The notes under the pieces were generated by a model, which worked only from the letters and a program-made list of their open reading frames with translations, ran no database searches and had not been told where the DNA came from. A stretch of DNA of 64,000 nt from Cinclus cinclus (lineage: Eukaryota > Chordata > Aves > Passeriformes > Cinclidae), in NCBI RefSeq assembly GCF_963662255.1, contig NC_085050.1, positions 21,996,131 to 22,060,130 of the forward strand. Direction: 5' to 3'. The position numbers and the translations under genes were made by a program. Every line of letters begins with the position of its first letter. Positions within the stretch are counted from its first letter, which is position 1. This document shows, one piece after another, positions 49,986 to 59,940 of this stretch.

Positions 49986-50410
49986 GGGCCCAGGATGTTT
50001 CGGGGTTTCCTGCTCCCCAAGCCTGCACCTGTTATGATGCCCTCTGGTCTCAAAAGAGTGACTAAGGTCAGGAAAAAAACACAGGATTTTAAGTGTTCTC
50101 TGTATTTTAAGAAAGACTGTTCTTACAGATTATATTCACCCAATAGTAGTGATTAGCCTGCACAGTGGGTGGCTGTTATGCTCCTCATCTTCTCTCCTTT
50201 ACATGTTTTTTTTTTTTTTCCCTGTTATTATCTCTCCCCCTCTAGCACGGGCTGGTAATTTTTTCTACTGTATGTTTACTAGTTTTCTAAATTTCCAAAT
50301 ATAGCTCATCTCAACTCTACCACACCTCCTACAGTTTTCCTGTGCCTCTTTTATATTATCTGTCATCCAGATCAATTATTCCTCTGCCTCCATGCCTCAG
50401 TACCACAGAG

Positions 50411-50510
50411 ACTCATAGAATGGTTCAGGTTCAAAAGGAATTTAAAGGTCACGTTGTCCACCCACCCTGCAACAAGCATGGACATTGCACTTCCTTCCTC
50501 CAGCCCAGGC
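50411..50510 (-). mobile_element. CR1 LINE remnant (short)
   Basis: Reverse-complement CR1 3' end, beginning actcatagaatggttcaggt and continuing through aaaggtcacgttgtccaccc and gcaacaagcatggacat. About 100 bases and quite diverged. Confidence 0.78.
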
Positions 50511-53500
50511 ACATCTGAGCCTTTGTCAGACCTAGCACATGCTGAGGACAGTCTCTGAAATCTGCTGAGAGGTGTGAATGCCTGCTGAGCACAGAAGGCA
50601 AATGCACCTCCTGTTAGGAGAAGCTTGCCAAGTGCTAGAGCTCTCTAAGGTTATTCCCACACCACATTCACTATATTTCTTCTGCACATATTTCTATGCA
50701 AACACTTTCTCTTCCCACACTTGCCTCTATTCATATGTCTCCTAGCTGGTTAGAATCTGGCATCTATGATAGCAAAAAAAAATCCCAACATAGTAAATTG
50801 TGTTTGTGTTACTAGTGAGGCAGACAGATTTTATTTTGCTAAACTAGGATTTCTGTCCATTGCAAAGAGACTGGTAGGGCAATATCCTCACGATGGACAG
50901 GTTTCACTGAGGAGTGCAAAACACAGCAAACTGATGGGGAAGACACTGGCAGGATCAAGTCTAAAAGATGCCTCTAAAAAGTCTTCAGGAGGAAATGCCT
51001 CAGGCCCCTGGGAGCTACTTCATTCAGGCTAATCATCCCACATAATACCCATGTAGGAAAAATCTCCATACTTGCTAATGTAATCTAGAGTGAAAAATGA
51101 CGGAGGAGAGTAAAAAGCCAAACAACAGAAGCATCAGAGTGTGTGGGATTGTGGGATGAAAACTCCAAACAAAGTAAAAAAAAAGTTAAAAAAATTTTTA
51201 AAAAGACTGGATTAAAAATAATTATTCTAATTCAGAATTTATATATTTGATATCCATTAGAGAAGCTATTTAAATATTGTTTCCCTCAGGTTTCTGCTTC
51301 TGCTCCTTAAGGTGTCCAAAAGGAATTTAAAAATAAAAAATCAAGACAGAATTTAAAATACACCATGATCAAAAATAAGACTGACCTTTTTCTGTTTCCA
51401 TGTAAACTCCCAAGAACATTGAGAAAGGTGCCAAACCATGTTTATGACTCAAAAATATTTCTTCTTTCCTTTTCATGACATTATCTCTTGTTTGCCTTCT
51501 ATTTACTCATAACACAGCCACAGTTTAAATAGACAATATAAGCTAATGTTATTACATAATTTAAAGCCAGACACCTTGTGTTTCTCAAATCTGATAAAGA
51601 AAAGCAGACTTCTCTTAAAGCACACCGTGGCATGAAACACAAGGTTGTGGGTTTGGAGTCAGACACTATTCTTGTTATCTTCACCAAGGTCTCATACTTG
51701 AAAGGGAAGTCCCACCTCATCCTCTTAGCAGGCACCACCATGAATGTTTTTAACCACCTCCCCTTTCTCAGCATTTGTTTCACTGATGGGATTTGTGTCC
51801 TGCTCTCCTCAGATCAAGACTAATTACTACCTTCTTCCAAGGTGCGATTTTTTTTCAACTTATTATTTTAAGAAGTTGCTCTTCTGTATCATATTACTTT
51901 AAAGGAAGAAAGCCTTTTGTAACATCAGGTTTTCCTTGTCTGTCTGTGAACACTTAATTTATTCATTGCAAGCACATTTTATCTAGACTATCTTTTGACA
52001 CAGTCAACTAAATGTCTGCTGGGGTGGCTGGGCTAAACACACAAAACTGGGCCTCTTCCATCTTTTTCAATGAAGAAAAGAATCGTAACTTTAAATGAAA
52101 CAAGCACTGATACTCAATATGCAAACCACAAGGCTATTCTATACTGTCACACTGCAAGAATCTGATTATTTTGTAGAAACTGGTACAAGCTCATCCACAA
52201 AGACACACTTTAGGAGATTCAGCACCTACTAAAAGCTGAAAAATTTGTGCAAAAAAGTTCAAAATTTCGGTGAGTAAAAAAAATTAATTCTAGGCCTCCT
52301 TCATTCCTTTTACCCTCAACAGCTCTGTCTCATTCCTGCAAATGCTCCAAGTGGTCCAGTCTATGTCAAAAAAAAACTTCTAAAAAATCTCTACTTAACA
52401 TTTTTACAGAGTTTTAATGCCAGGTGAGGTATTAGTGTTCACGATTAAGTAACTGCATAATAACTAGTGACAGACATTTACAGGCCTCCAGAAATTTCAT
52501 GGTCAAGAAAGAATAATATCTAGGATTAATGGCAGTTTCATCTGAATGTTAAAGCCGAGGATTTTACTGCCACTTTAGACAGGCAGCCTTTTTTTAGGGG
52601 GAAAATAGTCCCCAAAGTGTTCTACAAAAGAGCATTCCACATCATGTCATGTTTATCTGAAATTATCAATTTAGCAGCAGGGCATATCTGACAAAACAAA
52701 CATTTAATAAGGATGCAATGTTTATAAATTCAGTATTAGTTAACTTATCATCATCCATTGCTTGAAGTTTCTAAGACTCTTTTATTTCAAGCCTGTAGCA
52801 CTTGTTTGACTCAAACTGCTCCAGACAGCAGCTTATTAGTATTATTTATCCATTAATGCAACTATGAACATCACACAATACATAAGTCTTTAGAACCCAG
52901 TATCTAAAGATAAGTAGGATTAAAGCATGCTTTCTCATGCTATAAAAGCAATTTGTTCCCCAGAATTATTTTCCAGCTTGACTTGAAAGATTATCATAAA
53001 TGGAAGGAAAGGGCAAAAGGATAAAAAAAAAGCCAGCATTCAGACAGTGACATTGTAAAACTATATTCCTATTTCAGGGATGTGAAATAATTCATAAGAT
53101 AATACAACATACACTGTTTTCCATATTTAATAATTTATTCATGCCACTGGACAGATCCAGTTGTAACTAATCAGTGGAAAAGTGGAATGCAGTAACTGCA
53201 GAGATAATTCCAACAGCAGCTGTAATTAAAATAAAAATTAAAAAAAACCAAAACACATACACAAATAAACAGGAAAGTGTTTTCTGTGAAAACTACAACA
53301 GCAATTTCAATTTATAATTGCATTCTATGATAATCACAAATGTCTTTACAACAGAGTAAAGGTCAGCAATTAGGACTTCTCAATGCTTAAAAACTATAAG
53401 CAATATTTTTTGCTTTTTAAAAAAAAATATTTTTTTTTTGCAAATAAAATCCCTGAGTAGGAAATCTGTCAGACAAAACTCTAAGGAGAAGTACCCTGAC

Positions 53501-54947
53501 TTGAAGTGCCCACTGTCAGCTAGAGGCAACATCTGTTATTAGAGCTGGTCTACACACAAATCAGAACTAGGTTCACCAAACATATAAAGTTTAAAGCTAA
53601 GCCAAACCTGTGTAGGCATTTCAGTGGGCAGTCCTCTCCAGATGAAAAACCCTGTATCAGAATTCCTGCTATGATGTTGCTGAGGTGGGTGGGGTGAGAA
53701 CTCACAGTACATACACAGTCAGCAGAGATGTGGAAGGGAGACTGCAATTCAGGGAGAGAAGCAGCACCGAGAGAAAGGAAGCAAGGCAGGCTGGCTTAAA
53801 AGCCATCCCAACAAGCACTCAGCTACATCAAGGTGGCTGCTCCTGATTGAAATTTCTGCTCCAGTACAGTTCATGAGTACACAAAGACTAAAAGCATAGG
53901 TATGAGCAGCTATACCCGAGGCTAAAACCAGCTGCTGAATGACTGTAGGCTGTTAGAAGCTCCCAGAATGAGATATCTGACAGCAGGTATTTAGCTCAGT
54001 GCTAATACCAGTAGTACTCAGATTTTAGAGTTTTGATTTACATTTCTACTAGCATAATTGCCAGTGTGCAGTTCAGGCCATGCCTGAGAAGAATAAATCC
54101 AATTCCTTGGATGTTTTACCAATAAATTGTGCCAGAAAATACCCTCCCCTTGCTTCATCAATTTCTGTTTTATGGGAAGTGAGCTGCTGTCCTTAGGCAT
54201 TTCACAAGTATGCGAGTTTGTAGAGTATCTCAAGAGAAGAAGAAAGACAAAACATACTTAATAACCTGCCCTGGCTTAATAACTTGAAATAAAATAGCCA
54301 CCACCCATAAAGAATATTGGGGGTTTCAGATGTTCAAATATGGAACTTCAGTTTAGGTTCAGAACAGGAATGTTCTCAAGGGTTCAAATTAGCAAACCAT
54401 TTCTTCTCATAATAAAAGACTTAGGCATAAGAACCATACAATAGATAGTTCTCAGCATCTCACTGGGTCAGGCAATGGTGTAGCAAAACACAGGCAGTCT
54501 GCTAGTTCTAGTGAAACTCTGGAATTTTACTGTAGTAAAATGGAGGTGCAACATACTGCTTATAACAAGATGCCCATTCCAGGAATTTGTATGTGTCTCA
54601 CTAAGAGACAGCTCTGCAAAAATGTCACCTCAGTGCTCAGAAGGTGTCACAGGGTCAAGTGAATGGAAACAAGAAGATATTAGGAAAGAATAAACCTGCT
54701 TCTTTCAGGTTTCAAGCACCTTGAGAACTCCGCATTTGTAATCCCACACTTCATTTGGATAGGATTTTAAAAATGCAAAAAGAGTCAGAGAGCACCACAA
54801 GGACAGTTCATAGGCACAAAACAATGTCAGTATGGGTAACATTTAAATAGATGAGCACTGAAGGACAGTAACAGGACCTCTACTATGGTGACAGTTGGAC
54901 ATGTTGGTCACTACTTCTAATACAAGAACTACGAGGCAACAAATACT

Positions 54948-55005
54948 ACTAGTAAAAAACAGGTTAAAACTAGTCAAAAAATAGTAAAAAAACTAGTAAA
55001 AAACA
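54948..55005. repeat. imperfect ACTAGTAAAAAAC repeat
   Basis: Several words of the type ACTAGTAAAAAAC, AAACTAGTC and AATAGTAAAAAAA occur within about 58 bases; an irregular A-rich minisatellite. Confidence 0.6.
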
Positions 55006-55506
55006 AAAGCAGGTGATTCTTCACACAGGCAAGGCTGGTCTGTGAAATTACTGAGTAAAGGATGTGGTAGATGCTAGCAGTTTACTGTTTCAAAAAACAA
55101 CTGGGCAAATTCATGGTAGAGAACTTTACCAATAGGTATCAGGTGAAAACAAAATGGAAAAAAAGCCCAACCAAACAACAAACCAACAACCCACACCAAA
55201 TACACTGACTTACAATTCTCCAAATCATAAAATTGCTTAGGAAAATATTCTGAGAGAACACCACTATCTAAGAATTGTTAAATTCTTCCCCAGATTTGTC
55301 CCCAATTAAAGACCATTGCCAATGCAAGAAAACAACCTACAAAGACCTTGAACAGTGCTCCATCCATTCTGTGTAGACATCTTTCTTTTTAGCTAATAAA
55401 ACCTTTCTAAACATAAGCATCATTTTCAATGCAATTGCTCATGTATCAATTTCATAATGCTTCACTCACTCTATCTCCCCCTTGCCTTTCCTTTCTCTCT
55501 TTTCAG

Positions 55507-55554
55507 GTTAAGGAAAATCCAGATGGGGTGCAGGTGCTGCAAAATGATACAAAG
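55507..55554 (+). other. C4orf19: C4orf19 first coding exon (16 nt 5'UTR + 32 nt coding)
   Basis: The exon is bounded by an acceptor (ttctctcttttcag, ending 55506) and a donor after AAAG at 55554 (gtacaa). The start codon at 55523-55525 lies in ccagATGG, with G at +4. It encodes MGCRCCKMIQ plus two bases of Ser. The acceptor implies at least one more upstream non-coding exon, which I could not place. Confidence 0.88.
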
Positions 55555-57552
55555 GTACAATAGAACAAGAGTTGCTTAGACTGAATAAAAGGAAACATTA
55601 AACCATGTGTCTGTGCTCTCCCACACCTGTTGCTTTAATTAGCCACTTTAAAAGGTTGGGAGTTTTCTCACAATTTACAGCATCCTTAAGCATAGGCATA
55701 CAGATTTCCTATGAAAGTCCTTTAAATTCACTGTAATTAATGCCCACTTCTGTAATTCCTATCCCACAAGAGGAATTGTGTTGCATTGAAGACTCTTCTT
55801 TAGCAAACTTTTTTCTGATTTAGGTAGCATGAGCTTCCCTCAATACAGCAGAACAAGGAGCACACACTGTCAGATCCTCCCTCACTCCCAAGAAATGAAA
55901 ATGAACAACAGTTCCTTGCTTTCATCATAGCTGTTAAACGTAGTTAACCAGGGGAAGAATTCCCATATTAAAAGTCTCCCTAGAGAGGAGGACTAGCTAG
56001 TTTTATAAAGACCACATTTCAGCCCCACTTGAGCATTGCTACTTCTCTTGGCCACTTCTGTAGAACAGGTAAGGAACTGGGAAGAAAATGGTGCTATGAG
56101 AGAAAAAAAGAAAGATAAAGAAAAGAGAGAGGCTCTTGGAGAGATAAGGAAACTATAGATCAAGCGGGAGAAAATTAATGAGGAGGAGGGAATAAAAAGG
56201 ACTAAAGACTTGAAAGAACACCAGGGAAAAAATGGAAAATATTTTAGCAACTATATGAGTACATATTAATTAATAATCCATGCTATGACTACTCATTGGC
56301 TAATCCGCTCCCAAGAGAAAATAAAAAATAAGGCTGGAAACAAGCAATGCCCAGGACACAGTTCTCCAACCTCCTCCTCATGCTCCTGGTGAATCTCACT
56401 ACAGGGGTTAGTTATGATCAGTCCCAGTAGACAGCAGCCAACAGCATATTCACCATTTTCATTCAGTTTATAACTCATTCTCAGGACTCAAGGTAAAGTT
56501 CAGTGACACTCCTTCCTCAAGACCTTCAAGTTAAAAAGGAAGTATAGTCTTTCTTACTGATTATATTGATTAACATCTTAAGTAACATTTCCTTTACAAA
56601 TTTTCCTTACTCCAGCTATATATTTGATCCAGAAGAAGTACAATCATCATGCATTCATGAAGTAAACAGCTATAAATACAATGAACAAGGCAGCAATAAA
56701 TCCAAATTCAAAGAGAATAGTGAAATTGAAGAACCCAAAAATGAACTCCAGAATGATGAGGTAAACAAAACAGAAAATAAAAATCCAGTAAACAGTACAA
56801 CAGAAACTCTCTGGAATCACAGAGGCAACAATTCTCAAGAGGATGGCCTTGTGAAGTGTGCTGCAAAGCTTGATGTTGCAGTCAATGGTGGCAACTCCTG
56901 TGCTCAGCACTCCATGCTTAGCTGCAACACAAGTCCAGTGAAAGAAACCAGGGAAAAGGGAACCTCCAGCCAGTCAGAGGCTTCTTCAGCCAGCAATAGA
57001 GACTTTTACACGGAATCAAATAGGTCTGGACAAGAACTTGACCTAGAGACAGGCAGTCAGAGCAAGGCAGCCAGCAAAGTGCCTAACAGTATTCCAGACT
57101 CCCAGTCTGCAGAAGACAGTGTCTTTCTCAAAGGAAACTCAATACTGGAGACAGAAAACAATGCCATAAGACTGCCAGATATTGATTATCCCCAAAATGG
57201 CAATCAAACTGGGAACTACATTGAAAAAGACAGCTTTTCAGACAACTGTGCACATTCAGACCAAAACACTGGTACTTCACCAGTACAGGACCAGGACCTT
57301 CATGTAATCCCACCTTTGCCTGTGAAAGAGAGCAGTACTGAACCTTTTAAAACTGACTCTGCAAGTCTGAGTGAGAGCTTTACTGGTGGTATCACTGCAG
57401 TGGCTGTTACCAAAGTCACACAGGCACCCACACAGACCAGCCAGGAAGATGTCAATGGAGGAATTGAAGAGGAAGATGCTGAAGTTGCAGCAGCTCTGGC
57501 TGCACTGGATGCTGCAACAGCAGGAGAAGACCTGGAAGATGATGAGTACTAG
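55523..57552 (+). CDS. C4orf19: C4orf19 / PGCKA1 orthologue (two coding exons)
   Basis: The coding segments 55523-55554 and 56616-57552 join through an AG|C Ser codon to 322 residues plus TAG. Human C4orf19 has about 314. The N-terminus MGCRCCKMIQSYIFDP and the C-terminal EVAAALAALDAATAGED block match the human protein closely. The middle is poorly conserved, rich in Ser, Asn, Glu and Asp, and probably disordered. Gly2 with Cys3, Cys5 and Cys6 fits N-myristoylation plus palmitoylation, so membrane attachment is likely (inference). Human C4orf19 has been described as PGCKA1, a partner of PDCD10 and GCKIII kinases. It lies downstream of NWD2 on the same strand, as in human 4p14. The ATG at 56566 lies in the intron and is not the start. 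Identification is by sequence recognition only. Confidence 0.93.
55555..56615 (+). other. C4orf19: C4orf19 intron between the coding exons
   Basis: This 1061-nt intron has a weak donor (GTACAA lacks the usual A and G at +4 and +5) and an acceptor ttccttactccag ending at 56615. It contains a purine-rich stretch at about 56094-56240 and no recognised repeat family. Confidence 0.85.
56616..57552 (+). CDS. C4orf19: C4orf19 second coding exon
   Basis: This 937-nt exon encodes nearly the whole protein, from YIFDPEEVQ to the acidic end AGEDLEDDEY, with the stop TAG at 57550-57552. The central part has low-complexity polar segments typical of disordered regions. The only strongly patterned part is the Ala/Glu-rich amphipathic stretch before the stop. 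Confidence 0.93.
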
Positions 57553-58750
57553 ATGGTTTCTTTTTAATACACTGGGTAAGATCCAGATGGTATTTCTGGA
57601 TCGATATGAACATACAGCACACATGAAGAGCTGTTATCAACAGCATATATAAAAGGAGTTGGAACTAAACCTCGGTCCCTTCAGCTGTTTTATACTGCAT
57701 TTTAATTTCTACTGCCTGAGGTACGGAAGTGGTTCCTTAACTAATGGTAATACTCTTCACTATGGGCCCAAATAGGAGGGCAAAGAATCATTTCTTCCAC
57801 ACAGAATATTCAGTTGTATACCAACCTCATCTGGACTCATGCAAGTGTTCCCTTTTTTTCCTCATAAGGGTCTGTGTACACTGCATGTTCCAGGTTCACA
57901 AAACTCCCATTATTTAAAATAGGACTACTGAAGCCATGAAGTTAGAAACCACAGATTTCCATCATTCACAGAAAAAAAAACCCACATAAATGAGCCAAAG
58001 TTCTGTGATCTAACTGAAACATGAAATAGAGAAGGCAGCTTGGACTGAACTTTACCATGGCTATGGTTCCATTATGGATTAAGCCTAAATCTGTGCACGT
58101 GCAGCTGGCATTAGAATGATAACATCATTTCTCCCCACACATCTCCTCTCCCTTCACTGTGTTTGATAACCCAAGTGTTCCTGCTTCAGTTCCTTAAAAC
58201 AGCAGAAGCCCAGCCAAATTCAAGAGATTGGATAACTTGCTGTTGGTTTAATGTGCTAAAGTAGCTCATGGAATAACTGCACACACTATCAGAGAGGCCA
58301 GAGAGAGCTCAAAACTCAGTCCCTACCAGTTTGGATAGATTAAAACTACTGAAAAACTACAGCCTGAAACTCCCAGGTCCATGTCACCTGTCTTAACAAT
58401 ACAGTTTTCAAACAGGTTGTGTCTCATACCCAGCAAGATGTGTTTTGTTTATACAAAAATAGCAAGAGCCAATGTGAACCCCCTCCTTAGCTCTGCTGTA
58501 GTCCCTAAATTTACATCAGGAAAGGGACTGAGCTTCCAAATTGGATTAAGCATAAGATCTGAAAATAGTTGCATTACTGGAAGGGCTGCATTTCTAATGG
58601 GAGAAAAAAAAGGAGGTAGAGACCAATTTGGTGCTGCCAATTCAGTAAAAGTATGATTGAAACAGAGAGTGCTTGACAGTTTATACTGAAATTTTGTGGT
58701 TTCCAAGTTTTTGTTATGAACTCCTAATAAATTTTTAACCATATAAAAGA
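57553..58750 (+). other. C4orf19: C4orf19 3' untranslated region
   Basis: About 1.2 kb after the stop codon, to just beyond the AATAAA at 58726. The end is inferred from the signal and the following TG-rich sequence (gatctggtggctttt). A later AATAAA near 58998 could give a longer form. Confidence 0.65.
58726..58731 (+). terminator. C4orf19: polyadenylation signal AATAAA of C4orf19
   Basis: A canonical AATAAA lies about 1.2 kb after the stop, with a TG-rich element 20-30 bases further on. Confidence 0.6.
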
Positions 58751-59726
58751 TGATCTGGTGGCTTTTGAACTTTATTCATTTTCTGAATTTAGAAGTTACA
58801 TTAAATAAGTTCAATAAGATATAGCCCTCATTAGATGCATGAAAAGCACCAACAATGTATTTGCCTACAGTATATGCTGATTTCGATTTCTCAGAACATT
58901 AATGATACTCCTAGGAGTGATTAAAACAACCTAAAGTCTCAGCTTCTAGAGAACTATATTCAGCTACAGACAAGAGTCACAACATTGTATGTGTAAAATA
59001 AAAAAGCTTTATATGGTTTTAAAGTATTATAGTGCTGTTGATTTCTCTACCACTTTTCCTATTTTAATAGGTCCTTCTAAGCCTTCTCATGAGTGCATAC
59101 ACATTTTACATCAGCATCTGTCTTTCAAAGATTACCACAGTACTGAAGGTCAGTGAAAGTGTCGGCACATTGCCAATAAGGAGTTATGCTGAGAGTCTCC
59201 CAGTCCTGACTGTCCCTGCCCACCATCCCAGGGCTCCCCCTGCCCTGCCTGGGGCCCAGGACCCCATTCACCCCCCAGAGCGAGGCAGAGCTGCCAGCCC
59301 AGCCATGGGCCCTGCCAGAGATGCCTGGGCTGGGGCTGTCCTGCTGCTGCTGGCTGCCCCATGCCCTGGCTGGAGCAGCGGGACAGACTCTGGCTGTGGG
59401 ATCCAGCCTTGCTATCCCCAGGCAGCCCCTACTGCTCCCCACATCCCAGCCTCAGGCAGCCAGCAGCCCCTTGCTGCACCATGACACAAACCACAAAAAC
59501 CAATTCAAGTAAAAAAGGTGTTAAAGAAAGAAATGCAATGAACACCCCAGAAAACTTACCTGATTTTTTCAATATCCACTTAATTAGATTTTTCTAACCT
59601 GAGCTCCAGCTCAAACTTCAAGGGCAAATCACAGCAACTTTCTCACATTGTTCCCCAGGCATTAAAACATACTAGAGGAGAGCCCCTGGTCAGACACAGC
59701 CCAGACAACCCAAACCAAGCAATTTT

Positions 59727-59746
59727 TTGTAGGCAACTGCCTACAA
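59727..59746. repeat. perfect palindromic hairpin (9-bp stem, 2-nt loop)
   Basis: TTGTAGGCA and TGCCTACAA are separated by AC. It is nearly a perfect palindrome, which can extrude as a small cruciform. Confidence 0.85.
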
Positions 59747-59906
59747 CCATGGGCCACCAGGCTGAAACCCTCTACATGAGAGCAACTGAGCCACAGAGTG
59801 CATGTCTTGCAGCCCAAGTTCTCACTGTCATAAATACAAGAGGCAAAACCCAGCATAAATCAAGTCTACTCACTGCATTGGAAATAACTGGTCAGTGCTC
59901 TCACAG

Positions 59907-59940
59907 AAAAAAAAATAAATAAATAAAACGGAAAAAAATA
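59907..59940. repeat. A run with (AAAT)n
   Basis: A nine-base A run is followed by AAATAAATAAATAAAA-type units; simple repeat. Confidence 0.8.

Larger units (their letters stand above)
49986..55506. other. non-coding, up to the C4orf19 splice acceptor
   Basis: Apart from one short CR1 remnant (50411-50510) and a small ACTAGTAAAAAAC-type repeat (54948-55005), nothing is recognised. The right end is probably the last 5' intron of C4orf19, because it finishes in a long pyrimidine tract and CAG at 55504-55506. Confidence 0.55.

Noticed and set aside
56566..56615. ATG at 56566 as the start of C4orf19
   Set aside because: These 50 bases lie before a clear acceptor at 56615. The true start exon at 55523 matches the human N-terminus exactly where expected.
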